A DNA stretch of 64,000 bases from positions 1 to 64,000 of the IMG/VR virus record IMGVR_UViG_3300012228_000001. The stretch is one strand, 5' to 3'. The position numbers were made by a program, and so were the translations under genes. This stretch comes from a virus. The notes below the pieces were generated by a model. The model was not told the origin of the DNA, did not search any database, and worked only from the letters and a program-made list of their open reading frames with translations. Every line of letters begins with the position of its first letter. Position 1 is the stretch's first letter. Below, in pieces: positions 15,603 through 24,379 of this stretch.

Positions 15603-15833
15603 ATGGACACTAAAACACAATGCGAGAATCCCTGTCTGTTTAGGTACACTTGGCCGGGCAAGGATGAATCTTATGTCTGCTTGGAGCACACGCAAGGTTT
15701 GCTGAATCTAGCACATGCTATCGGACTCCCTTTGCAGATGATCGTGTTTCAACCGGATCGGAATTCCCATGAGTGGCCGAACTGCAAACAGCAAGTAGAA
15801 AGCGAAAGGCGCGATAATGAGAACCAAGAATGA
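15603..15833 (+). CDS. Cys/His-containing protein, 76 aa
   Basis: It starts MDTKTQCENPCLFRY two bases after the preceding stop and has C-N3-C, YVCLEH, HEWPNC. The spaced Cys and His residues could form one zinc site. Members of this kind occur near phage recombination genes without known function. Confidence 0.6.
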   Translation: MDTKTQCENPCLFRYTWPGKDESYVCLEHTQGLLNLAHAIGLPLQMIVFQPDRNSHEWPNCKQQVESERRDNENQE

Positions 15834-16023
15834 AACGGCTTGGCAACGAATCTTCGCGCAGAGCCGGGTAAACGGCGGGGAGTATCGTGAACCGTGCGGG
15901 CGAAACTTTATCGCTTGGCCGACCGAAACGTATTTACAGAAACGATTGCGCGTGCTGCGAGCATCGGCGTCGGCACCAATAAACGCCAGCGCCAATACCG
16001 AAGCCAAAAGCGAACGCTGCTAA
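15817..16023 (+). CDS. Hypothetical protein, 68 aa
   Basis: The frame starts inside the end of the Cys/His gene and reads MRTKNETAWQRIFAQSRVNGGEYREP. The C-terminal half (SASAPINASANTEAKSERC) is low complexity and overlaps a minus-strand membrane-protein gene. The N-terminal half looks like genuine protein, so translation is likely. The two transcripts converge here. Confidence 0.45.
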   Translation: MRTKNETAWQRIFAQSRVNGGEYREPCGRNFIAWPTETYLQKRLRVLRASASAPINASANTEAKSERC

Positions 16024-16080
16024 GACGCCGACCCACGGGTGCCGCGAGAGAACGTAAAGCACGAAGCCTAGCAGTTCCAC
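15934..16080 (-). CDS. Small membrane protein, possible holin-like lysis gene, 48 aa
   Basis: A GTG start follows AGGTGAT at the proper distance. The product, starting VELLGFVLYVLSRHPW, has a single hydrophobic segment (VGVLAAFAFGFGIGAGVYW) ending in CRRRC. It sits five bases after the lipoprotein gene, in the lysis end of the late operon, where holins and spanins are found. It could be a small holin-like or antiholin-like protein, although one transmembrane segment and 48 residues are on the short side. The plus-strand gene overlaps it in convergent orientation. Confidence 0.55.
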   Translation of the reverse strand: MELLGFVLYVLSRHPWVGVLAAFAFGFGIGAGVYWCRRRCSQHAQSFL

Positions 16081-16084
16081 CTTA

Positions 16085-16423
16085 TCACCTAAATCTATTC
16101 CCCGTCCGCCCTACAATCAGCATTATTTCAAACGCCAGATGGCCGCACTGCTGCCCGCCCTGCGCCTGCACGGCCTGTATCAATCGATTGAGCAAGATGC
16201 CCTTGTAAGCCTCCGCAAGAATCGCTATCAGCGGGATCGGCTCGGCATTGATCGCATCGATCTTTTGCAGCGTATCGAGCGCCGTCTTGGCGCAGGCTTG
16301 ATCCGCTGGACTGCCGAATTTTTCGGCGAGCATGGCGAACGCGGCAGCGTCATCGCCAACGACGCCGATGAACGTTGAGCATCCGGGCAGCACGAGCAGG
16401 GCGATCAAGCAGGCGTATTTCAT
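16085..16423 (-). CDS. Lipoprotein of the lysis region, 112 aa
   Basis: The N-terminal signal MKYACLIALLVLPGCS has a lipobox (LPGC), so the mature protein would be anchored to the outer or inner membrane through Cys15. The rest is helical with Ala-rich segments and AGDDA-type loops (FGSPADQACAKTALD). Placement just after the endolysin suggests an o-spanin or another lysis accessory, but it lacks the proline-rich short form of Rz1-type o-spanins. The ATG overlaps nothing and follows one base after the endolysin stop. Confidence 0.75.
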   Translation of the reverse strand: MKYACLIALLVLPGCSTFIGVVGDDAAAFAMLAEKFGSPADQACAKTALDTLQKIDAINAEPIPLIAILAEAYKGILLNRLIQAVQAQGGQQCGHLAFEIMLIVGRTGNRFR

Positions 16424-16424
16424 A

Positions 16425-16814
16425 TTAGTCTATCCAGAGCACGTCTTGGTTGAGTCGGCCTTCAAGATCGAGATGGACATGCCGCATGTCGCTGTATAAT
16501 CCGATTCGGCGGAAGCCGACTTCGTGGGCGTGCTTCACTATCATAAAAAGCTGGCCCGGCGAAATGCTTCCACCATCCACCGTGAAGTCGACACCGGAAT
16601 ACATGCCGTCGTCGGCGCGACAATGCGAGCTGTTGGGAGCGCCGCCAATAGCCTTGTTGTGTTCGGGAGATCGACACGTCGACGTGATGACAAACGGAAA
16701 GCCGCACAGCTCACGCAGGCGATCAAGTTTTTCCAGCATTTCCCATCGCAGGCATTCCGGGTTTTCAAATTCCGCCCTGCGAAAGTGGTGGATTTTTGTC
16801 CAGTCGATGCTCAT
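16425..16814 (-). CDS. Peptidase M15A-like endolysin
   Basis: The 129-residue protein has the M15 zinc peptidase elements: ITSTCRSPEHNKAIGG, NSSHCRADDGMYSGVDFT (His and Asp ligands), and HVHLDLE (third ligand His). These enzymes cleave peptide bridges of the cell wall at the end of infection. It is shorter than typical D-Ala-D-Ala carboxypeptidases but equal to other phage M15A endolysins. Its own C9 run separates it from the fibre gene. With the lipoprotein and small membrane protein it forms the lysis cassette at the end of the late operon. Confidence 0.9.
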   Translation of the reverse strand: MSIDWTKIHHFRRAEFENPECLRWEMLEKLDRLRELCGFPFVITSTCRSPEHNKAIGGAPNSSHCRADDGMYSGVDFTVDGGSISPGQLFMIVKHAHEVGFRRIGLYSDMRHVHLDLEGRLNQDVLWID

Positions 16815-16829
16815 ACTGCCCCCCCCCTG

Positions 16830-18305
16830 CTAGTCATACTTAATAACCCATATACACGACGCCGCGCCAAGAGTGACATCCTCACCAGAGTTATTGGAAA
16901 TCAACAATTCGATGTAATGTCCCGCAGCGAACGCATATAGCGTCTGCAACGATCCACCCTCTTGACTAACCGCCGCAATAATCGTCGATCCGTTTAGGCG
17001 AAACTTTAAGTTTCGCAGACTGCCAAGGTCGACTGCCAATGTCACGCCCACTGTATATAACCCATTGAACGGAAACGTTATCACTGTAGGATTGCCGCCA
17101 GTAAAAAAGTTGTTGGTATCAAGTTCCTCGGCGGTCCACGGAACTGCAATGTCGACACTGCCACTGCTAAGAGTTAGGCTAGGTGCGCTGACCCGGCAGT
17201 AAACGAGGGCGGGAAGTGAGGGCATTCCGTGGCGATGATCTGATCGAGCAACCGCATCCACGCTGCCTTGAGAGGCCGCATCGCCGAACGCTTGAGTAAC
17301 CGGATTCCAGTAGCCGGGCATTCCGTGGCGATGATTACTGAGTGCCCACGCTCCACCGCTGCCGCCGTTGGCACCATCGCCCATTGCCTGCGTGACCGTA
17401 TTGTATCCCGCCACTGGTATGTCGACCAGCCGCGCCGCGCTGGTGCCCGCCGATGGTGCCGGGAGACCTACGATCTGACTACCATTGGCGTTGAGTTGGC
17501 ACTGAAGTATCGTTTGAGGGACGGTTCCGTCGAACGAAAAAAAATAGCGGGCCGCTCCCGTATCGGGACGAAATGCTAAGAGCACCATGTACTGCCCGTG
17601 GCTTTGAAATCGAAAATAACGATATTGGGAACTCGGTGCCGTGGGGTCTTCGAGTCCCAAAGTGGGATATCCGTCAGTTGTTTGGAGAAGAAGAGGCCCT
17701 GCCATGACTTGTTGAGCCGGTTGCGCGAGCATGAGATAGCGCCAGTCGTGATCGCCGCTGTATTTATGATTATTGAGGATAACGTCGGTAACTGGCACAA
17801 ATGTTAGGTTGCTCGCGTCGATTTTTGGCAAACCCTCTTTAATAAAACCGATTTCCAGTTCGGTCAATGAAGCGTCGAGAATGTTGTCCCATAGCGTCAC
17901 CGTCGTCCTATTCAGCCCCCCGTCATACGCAACAACCTTGACGGTCGATACCGGCGACGTGCCGCTAAGGATGGCCTTGACGGCGCGATTGACCGTAAAG
18001 GTCGTCGAATAGTCACTGGTCACATAAAACTGGTTTGCGCTGACGAATGTCGGCACGGGAACGCCGCCAGGGAATGCCGCAAACTCTAACGCGGTAGCGA
18101 TCAAATTGCCTTCGGCGTCGGCATGCATGTCGACACGTTGAGTCAGTGTGGAAATATCAGCCGCGTTCTCGTTCGCCGCATTTAGCAATTGGTTCACGTC
18201 CGAATCGATCTTATCGACCATGCCCGCATTCAAGTCTGGTTCGCGGGGCTTCTCGCCTGTCGTAAATCGGAAGTATTGCCGGAATTGAGATAGTGAGGCT
18301 GTCAT
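16830..18305 (-). CDS. Tail fibre or tailspike protein, 491 aa
   Basis: The N-terminus (SLSQFRQYFRFTTGEKPREPDLNAGMVDKIDSDVNQL) is the anchoring type seen in tail fibres. The second half has two copies of SNHRHGMP or SDHRHGMP after Gly-rich loops, the His-containing motif of phage long-tail fibres that binds iron in T4 gp37-like tips. The C-terminal region is a beta sandwich. It probably recognises the host receptor. The gene is the last tail gene before the endolysin. Confidence 0.7.
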   Translation of the reverse strand: MTASLSQFRQYFRFTTGEKPREPDLNAGMVDKIDSDVNQLLNAANENAADISTLTQRVDMHADAEGNLIATALEFAAFPGGVPVPTFVSANQFYVTSDYSTTFTVNRAVKAILSGTSPVSTVKVVAYDGGLNRTTVTLWDNILDASLTELEIGFIKEGLPKIDASNLTFVPVTDVILNNHKYSGDHDWRYLMLAQPAQQVMAGPLLLQTTDGYPTLGLEDPTAPSSQYRYFRFQSHGQYMVLLAFRPDTGAARYFFSFDGTVPQTILQCQLNANGSQIVGLPAPSAGTSAARLVDIPVAGYNTVTQAMGDGANGGSGGAWALSNHRHGMPGYWNPVTQAFGDAASQGSVDAVARSDHRHGMPSLPALVYCRVSAPSLTLSSGSVDIAVPWTAEELDTNNFFTGGNPTVITFPFNGLYTVGVTLAVDLGSLRNLKFRLNGSTIIAAVSQEGGSLQTLYAFAAGHYIELLISNNSGEDVTLGAASCIWVIKYD

Positions 18306-18306
18306 A

Positions 18307-18561
18307 TTATTTCACCGCCTTCGCAATTTTTGCCGAAGCATCCTTGAGCTGTTGAAGCTTCGTAAGCGAATCGTTGGACTCCCACGGCGCATTCGCCCTA
18401 TCGGTCTGTCCAAGGTGCCGCAGCAGTTCGTCGATCTCGAATTGCAGCTCTTCAATCTGCATAAGCAGGATTTTCGGCAGCTCTGTTCGATCTATGTCAG
18501 CGGGTGTTGCGATGTTCTCAACAAACCCCGGCAGTATTTTACGATCCATGACCACCCCCAC
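18307..18561 (-). CDS. Small helical tail-region protein, 84 aa
   Basis: Nearly all helix: PADIDRTELPKILLMQIEELQFEIDELLRHLGQ then LTKLQQLKDASAKIAKAVK. It lies between two fibre genes and overlaps the upstream stop by one base. It could be a chaperone or trimerisation helper for the fibres; no family is recognised. Confidence 0.65.
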   Translation of the reverse strand: MGVVMDRKILPGFVENIATPADIDRTELPKILLMQIEELQFEIDELLRHLGQTDRANAPWESNDSLTKLQQLKDASAKIAKAVK

Positions 18562-21500
18562 TAATTGAACGTCGCGGCTAGGTTTCTAATCGCTGCCGAA
18601 AAGGCGTGGTTGGCGCATACCTGATCGACTCGCACGCGCAGCTTCCGATAGCTGGTCTTTTCAACAATCGCGTTGTTCAGTGTTTTGCTCAACGTGAGAA
18701 GATGAAAGCCGTCGCCAAGGTCAACGTCCGAGTCGACCACAGACACCACTTCCCAAATCGGGTCGCCGTTCGCATCTTCGGCGTTGCTAACGTAGTACGC
18801 AACCGTAACCACCGCTGGCTTTTTGATTTCGAGATAGTATTTCACGGTTGCTATGTCTTGCGTGACATCGGCGCGGCGGCTTACATATCTACCGACGCCC
18901 GTATAGCGAATGCCTTGGAGCGACACCGTGCGCGTCGCGATATACGGCGAGACCCTTGTGTTTGTCGTTATCAGCTTGGCCCGAATGTCGATTGTGGTTG
19001 CAAGACTTTCCAGATCGAGTTTTTCGTATGGGTTTATTGTCCTCCATGTTTTAAGCGAATTCCCCACAGCGAGACCATCGGTTGACACGTTCCATTCGAT
19101 AGCCGTCCCTGATGGGATAACAGTGTCGGCGTTGAGCACCAGTTGCGAATAATTAACGCCCGTCAACCGCGTGAAGTAGACCCACGCTTCGGCGCTAAAC
19201 TCTGCGCGGTAAACTTGATAGCGCAATGCGGAACGCGACTCCGCTTCCCAATTCACAGCGTTCAAGCTTTCCAATAGAATGCCCGCTGGTTCGGTCCCGC
19301 GAATGTTTGGATTTTGCGTGATGTGCTGCGTTGGATTAAGACCCGCCCTGCCAAGCGTCGCGGTGTAGATCAAATAATTATTGCTGTCGCTCAACAGCAC
19401 CAACGCTCGCAGCGTATTGGCCGGTTGATAGATCGGGTTTCCAAACACAAACTGATTTGGAGCACCGACGATTATATCTTGCGGCTTTCTCACCACTTCG
19501 TCGAAGTAAGATCGGCCTGGAAATCCACCGGGTAGCTCGACCGTGCGCAGTTGAACGGTCACGGGCGAATCTCCCGCTGCTCCCTTCCCGGCGAACGGGA
19601 TTCGCACTCGCGTAATCGTGGTCGGTTGCGAGAAGCCGAAAGATTGCGCAACCGGATCGGCTATAACGACATACTCGCGCTCGAAGATCGTGATCGCCCG
19701 TTCGGTGAAACGGCCATCATAAGACCCTTCGGCCCTCGAACCAGACGCGCCGGTAAGAACTAGCGTTCTGATGCCGGTAGGCACATTTTGTGGGATAGAA
19801 AACGTCCCTTCAAAATCGCCGCCGCGAGTGACAACTTCGTTGTTGATATCGAACGTCGAGAGCCGCGCCTTGAGGCTACCGCCGAGCGTCCCTGTTGGCG
19901 TTCCGTTAATGGCCGTGAGATTGACCGCTTTGCCGTCGAACCGTGCTTGGATATTATCTTCGCCGGGAACGAATTTAGTGCCGCGAACTTCTACGTTGAT
20001 TTGCCGCATGTAAGTTCCGGCGCGTTCCTCCAGTATCCTAGATATTTCCTGCGAGGATCGTCCGGTTGCTTGATATCGCGGATGCGTAGAAAACCAGAGA
20101 TTGACTTCGTTCTCCGATGCAGCGCGGAAAATGTTTCGACCGTTGTAAACAAGCCAAATATCGTTCTGCGTTGATGTTGTCTCGTCAACGCCGCCATCTT
20201 TGTCTGGTATCAAGGTGAGCGCTGGCGGCGGCGGCGTAAACGTCGCGAACGGGTTTATGTTGCGCTGCTCGCTCCACTGCTCTTGGTCGATTTCGAGAAC
20301 TTCCGAGAATGGCAGCGTGAGAAAATCCCGATTGACTGCGCAAGCGCTATTTCCCGAAGGGATTAAGCCGTCGTCACGAACGAGCGCATTGGTAGTGATA
20401 AACACTGGCTGAAGTAGCTGCAAATCGAATAGATCGATCAATGAGCTGTATGGTATTGCAGTACCCGGTAGGTCGCCGCCGAGTCCGCCGATGCGGTTGA
20501 ATAACAGATCGGACATTTCTTCGCTGGCGAAAGCGTCGGCGAATACCCCTTTGAACGATCCTGTCTCGCCAAGCTTAACCTGATTTATCAGGTCTTGCAG
20601 AGCGTCGTTTCGCCGTTGATCTTCCTGGCGCTTGATTGAGTTGCGAACTGCCGCCATCGTCACTTGCAGGTTGTCATCCTGCGTAATCACGATGTTTGTC
20701 GCGGAATTTGCGCCTATCGCGATCCGCGCAATTCCTAGAAACTCGCTTGGGCTTTTTGGCTCTATTGGATTATCCGATGGAACGCCGCGCAGCACTTCGA
20801 AAACTCCATCGGTGCGTAAAATTATATTGTCAATTCGTGGCTGGAAATACTCGTAGTCTACGAAAAACGTCGACGTATCAACGGGGTTGTCGCCGCCGAG
20901 ACTAAAATAGATGCTGTCCAGATCGCCGTCGCTGTCGTCGTCGATAAGATCGAAATCGACACCCTCGACCATCTGTTTGGTGTATCGATAGGTCACATTG
21001 TAACTTGAGCCGGAACCCGGCTCGCTGCCACCCGGCGACCAGTCGACAAAATTCCCGTTCTGAACAAAATCGGTCGTCACCGTGTAACCGGCGATGCTTA
21101 CGATTGATTGCACCGGCTGATCGGGTAACTCGTCAAGTCCGTTCGCTATGCCCTTGGTAATCTGCCGGGTCACTTCCACGATTGCCGCTACCGAGACAAC
21201 GGATTCGATGGGCAGCTTATTCGCGCCTATCGCCTTGTTGAGCGCATAAACATCGGTGCCGGTATTGTATGTCTTGGCCTCGCCGCTGACAGCCGACGTA
21301 TCGAGCGCCAGATCAACCGACAAGTCCTCTTCCGCCGTCTTGGTAATTTTAAGCCCTGAGATTCGCGCCTTGCCTTTTTCGACGGTGATGAACACCTTGC
21401 CGCTCGGCGCAGCGTTCGTGGATATCCGCGCTTGTAAGCCACGGATTCTGTAAGACCCCCCTGTAATGTCATTGACCACTTCGGCAATCGTGCCCTTGAG

Positions 21501-22457
21501 CTGTTCGCTAAAATCCAAATCGGCAAGTGACGCCGCAGGAAGCTGGCCCGGAATATCTTCAAGATGAAATTCGATTGGTCGCCGGGTGGCCCGCTCCACT
21601 TTATCGGTTGCCCGGTCCCACAAATAGGCAGCGTAGACTTTGCGCCAGATCGCCGCTGACGGCAGCGCATCCCCGCTCGTGTCCCGATTGACAAACCGCC
21701 CCACGATACGCTCGCGCTCGGCGACGTTTAAGTTCGTCAACGCCGCTTTGATATCAGGATCGGCGTCGCCGGTCACAACATCCTTGAGCACTTCGACATA
21801 CACCACGCTCTTGCCGGTAGTGGCGAGCGCATAGGTCAACGTTGTCGAGGGCACTGCTATTGCGCGACCGTCAGCATAAAACAAAATCTTCGTCGGCGTG
21901 ATTTGGGAAGCGATAACGTCGAGCGTTGGTAATCGTCGGCTATAGGTAGCCAAAATAACCCATGAGTCTGTTACGACAAAATTTTTGATCGGCTTGGTAT
22001 CGGTGAAGCTAATTGTGATGCCATGCGTTCCAACCGCATAGGCCACGCTTCCGTCGACGGGATCGCTCGCGCTAGTAAGAATTTCAAACCCTTGATTGTT
22101 TAGCCCGCTGTCTTCTCCGTCCGACGTGACTTCAATGACGGCTTGACCGGCGACGCCACCAGTGACGACCCGGAGCGTGTAAATTTGCGTAACGAACCCG
22201 CGATATGTTCCGCCCGACGCGCCTGCGACATGCCCTGTCGCCACACCCTGCGTTGCCGGGGCCACCGTGCCGCCAGCTTCCATGATAATCGCGCCGTCAA
22301 CAAACACGCGATCAAAAAGCTGCTTGCGCTCGGCGCTGAGGATTTGTTGCAGCTCGTTTCCCTCAAAATCTTGAAAATCCCTGTCGCCGATCCAGCGAAT
22401 GCCTCGATAGCTCTTCGCCGGATCGAACACGTCTTTTGATGGCGCTGTTAAAGCCAT
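18561..22457 (-). CDS. Large tail/baseplate fibre protein with DUF4815-like N-terminus
   Basis: The 1298-residue protein is the largest in the window. Its N-terminus matches the DUF4815 pattern (FDPAKSYRGIRWIGDRDFQDFEGNELQQIL), known in phage tail proteins. Several beta-rich modules follow, including GFSQPTTITRVRIPFAG and a C-terminal VVTVAYYVSN/SYRKLRVRVDQVCANH. No enzyme motif is seen. It likely forms the outer baseplate plate or fibre base. It is read from a start 20 bases after the gene upstream. Confidence 0.72.
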   Translation of the reverse strand: MALTAPSKDVFDPAKSYRGIRWIGDRDFQDFEGNELQQILSAERKQLFDRVFVDGAIIMEAGGTVAPATQGVATGHVAGASGGTYRGFVTQIYTLRVVTGGVAGQAVIEVTSDGEDSGLNNQGFEILTSASDPVDGSVAYAVGTHGITISFTDTKPIKNFVVTDSWVILATYSRRLPTLDVIASQITPTKILFYADGRAIAVPSTTLTYALATTGKSVVYVEVLKDVVTGDADPDIKAALTNLNVAERERIVGRFVNRDTSGDALPSAAIWRKVYAAYLWDRATDKVERATRRPIEFHLEDIPGQLPAASLADLDFSEQLKGTIAEVVNDITGGSYRIRGLQARISTNAAPSGKVFITVEKGKARISGLKITKTAEEDLSVDLALDTSAVSGEAKTYNTGTDVYALNKAIGANKLPIESVVSVAAIVEVTRQITKGIANGLDELPDQPVQSIVSIAGYTVTTDFVQNGNFVDWSPGGSEPGSGSSYNVTYRYTKQMVEGVDFDLIDDDSDGDLDSIYFSLGGDNPVDTSTFFVDYEYFQPRIDNIILRTDGVFEVLRGVPSDNPIEPKSPSEFLGIARIAIGANSATNIVITQDDNLQVTMAAVRNSIKRQEDQRRNDALQDLINQVKLGETGSFKGVFADAFASEEMSDLLFNRIGGLGGDLPGTAIPYSSLIDLFDLQLLQPVFITTNALVRDDGLIPSGNSACAVNRDFLTLPFSEVLEIDQEQWSEQRNINPFATFTPPPPALTLIPDKDGGVDETTSTQNDIWLVYNGRNIFRAASENEVNLWFSTHPRYQATGRSSQEISRILEERAGTYMRQINVEVRGTKFVPGEDNIQARFDGKAVNLTAINGTPTGTLGGSLKARLSTFDINNEVVTRGGDFEGTFSIPQNVPTGIRTLVLTGASGSRAEGSYDGRFTERAITIFEREYVVIADPVAQSFGFSQPTTITRVRIPFAGKGAAGDSPVTVQLRTVELPGGFPGRSYFDEVVRKPQDIIVGAPNQFVFGNPIYQPANTLRALVLLSDSNNYLIYTATLGRAGLNPTQHITQNPNIRGTEPAGILLESLNAVNWEAESRSALRYQVYRAEFSAEAWVYFTRLTGVNYSQLVLNADTVIPSGTAIEWNVSTDGLAVGNSLKTWRTINPYEKLDLESLATTIDIRAKLITTNTRVSPYIATRTVSLQGIRYTGVGRYVSRRADVTQDIATVKYYLEIKKPAVVTVAYYVSNAEDANGDPIWEVVSVVDSDVDLGDGFHLLTLSKTLNNAIVEKTSYRKLRVRVDQVCANHAFSAAIRNLAATFN

Positions 22458-22477
22458 GATAATGTTACCCCCTACTG

Positions 22478-23281
22478 CTATGGCTCGATGAGCAGCCGAA
22501 CCGGGCGCTGCTCGGAACCAGTTTTTTCCTGATCGGGAATATTTCGCAGAAACACAAGCCAGCCGTTGCTATCGATTTGACCCGTTGGGTTCGTTGGCGA
22601 ATTTACTCCATTCGCACCGGATTGTGTTGCTGCCGCGAGCACTGGCGCGACTGGCGTATCGATACCGGGAAGAGAGCCGGGAGTGACACTCACTCGCACG
22701 ATCTTCGCTGGCGTGTCGCCATCGGTGAGCGTAAAAGTTCCGCCCGCACCGACCGCAACGGGAGCGCCGAAAGTCACCGATGCTGGCGCTCTCCATTCCA
22801 ACGTTTGCCCCGACGCCGTGAATTCCAGTGCGCCATTGCCGACGCCGTTATTTGCTGACAGAAAACTGATCTGGACGCCACTGATCCCGCTCGCGCACGG
22901 CGGCATTGTTCCGTTATAAGTGTTTCCGAATGTCACATTGCCACCAAAAAACCCATACTCTTTCCAAATAAAATTAGCCTCGTTGAAATCGAATAACCAC
23001 TCGAACATAACGATGGCCGTTGGGTTGGCGGACACTGAAAATGTGCGCGATCCAAATTGAATACTGCCGTTTGCGTCGAGCGTGAGATATTGCCGCGTAG
23101 CGTACATGCGGCGCAGCTTTTCACCGAGCAGTCCAGATTGCGCTGCGCTTTCCTGCGGCGGGGATAGCGGGTCGGTAAACGTGCCGTCGCCTTGACCAAC
23201 CGCGCAAAAAAATGGCCCGTTTTCGTACCACATCGATCCCTTAAATATCCGACCGTTCGCAACGATAATTCCTTCGCTCAT
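22478..23281 (-). CDS. Tail fibre-associated protein, 267 aa
   Basis: A beta-rich protein starting MSEGIIVANGRIFKGSMWYENG. It has FNEANFIWKEYGFFGGN, a segment typical of phage receptor-binding or fibre accessory proteins, and repeated Gly-Thr loops (GGTFTLTDGDTPAKIVRVSV). It stands between baseplate proteins and the giant fibre. No motif is diagnostic. Confidence 0.6.
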   Translation of the reverse strand: MSEGIIVANGRIFKGSMWYENGPFFCAVGQGDGTFTDPLSPPQESAAQSGLLGEKLRRMYATRQYLTLDANGSIQFGSRTFSVSANPTAIVMFEWLFDFNEANFIWKEYGFFGGNVTFGNTYNGTMPPCASGISGVQISFLSANNGVGNGALEFTASGQTLEWRAPASVTFGAPVAVGAGGTFTLTDGDTPAKIVRVSVTPGSLPGIDTPVAPVLAAATQSGANGVNSPTNPTGQIDSNGWLVFLRNIPDQEKTGSEQRPVRLLIEP

Positions 23282-23293
23282 AATTCACCCCTT

Positions 23294-24379
23294 TTACGCG
23301 ATTTGAGTTCCCGGCATAGGCATTAGCCCAACCGTCCATTCTGGCAAACCAGTATCAAACTCCGTAATTATGTTCCCGACGCTGGCAAAAACGCCTAGCT
23401 CTTGTTCCGGTATGAGGCTCGCGTCGAAAAGCGACAAGTCGAACCAAGTTATCGTTATCGTTGGATCGATATCGATAAATCCAGCCTCGGCGATCCGTTT
23501 AAAAAATGCCCTTGTGCCAGCCGCTCTATGCCGGTCCACGAGCGACCGAAGATCGTCGCCGGTCAGTGGCGCGGTAATCAAAAAACTGCCTACGTTGTAA
23601 ACTTCGCCAGGGATTTTGGAAAAGCAAATCGCATTGTTGATGTTGAGAACTAACGGCAGCAAGTCACTCACTGTGGCGCGGACACCGTAGGCGTCGGCGA
23701 TCAAGGCTTCAAGCGATACGTTGTTGTCGCGTTTGAGCAATATTTCATCCACGATCCGCTGCGTGTAGGTTGCATCGCTCTCCCCCGGTAAGCGCATGAT
23801 GCCCATGAACGTGCCCCAATAGTCAGCGAAAAATTTCTCCGACGTGAGCAAGTTGAGCTGCGCGAGCGCCTTGTCGATGTTCAGCTCGTGCCGATCAATT
23901 GCGAAGGCAATCGGCTTTAGCAGAACGCTTAACGGATTTGTGTCGACAGAAAGCACCGATGGCAAACCGAGATCATAATCGTCGAGCTGCGTACAAATCG
24001 CGGCGGCGAGAATTTTTGCATAGCGCGTATCGAGAATGGAAGCCGTGAAGCCGGGATGGGCGTTCAAGTATTCAACGAGCCGTTCCAGCGTCCAATCCCG
24101 AAGGTCAATCGTGAACGATGCGAGCGGAAGGATGACGCCCACGTTGCGATTTATGATATTCGACACCGTAGTTTCGCGGTCGCGAATCACGCTGTCGAAT
24201 AGAGCCGCCCCCGCCGATTCTTCTTCGGTGCGAATTGCGAGCGTGCCCCCATCTATGCTTAGAAATGCGAGCGCGTTGGGAAGCGTAAAGGATACGCTCA
24301 CGACCGGATGGGACACCGGATCGCGCCGAAAAATTTGCGTTAGCGATTCCTGCAATCGCTCAAGCTGCGCCATGCTCAT
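23294..24379 (-). CDS. Baseplate/tail protein, gpI-like by position, 361 aa
   Basis: Located immediately after the J-like protein (overlap of four bases), as P2 gpI follows gpJ. It has helical runs (LERLQESLTQIFRRDPVSHP), LRDWTLERLVEYLNAHPGF and LVDRHRAAGTRAFFKR. Such proteins link baseplate wedges to tail fibres. The sequence does not itself prove the family; length is longer than P2 gpI (about 180). Confidence 0.6.
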   Translation of the reverse strand: MSMAQLERLQESLTQIFRRDPVSHPVVSVSFTLPNALAFLSIDGGTLAIRTEEESAGAALFDSVIRDRETTVSNIINRNVGVILPLASFTIDLRDWTLERLVEYLNAHPGFTASILDTRYAKILAAAICTQLDDYDLGLPSVLSVDTNPLSVLLKPIAFAIDRHELNIDKALAQLNLLTSEKFFADYWGTFMGIMRLPGESDATYTQRIVDEILLKRDNNVSLEALIADAYGVRATVSDLLPLVLNINNAICFSKIPGEVYNVGSFLITAPLTGDDLRSLVDRHRAAGTRAFFKRIAEAGFIDIDPTITITWFDLSLFDASLIPEQELGVFASVGNIITEFDTGLPEWTVGLMPMPGTQIA

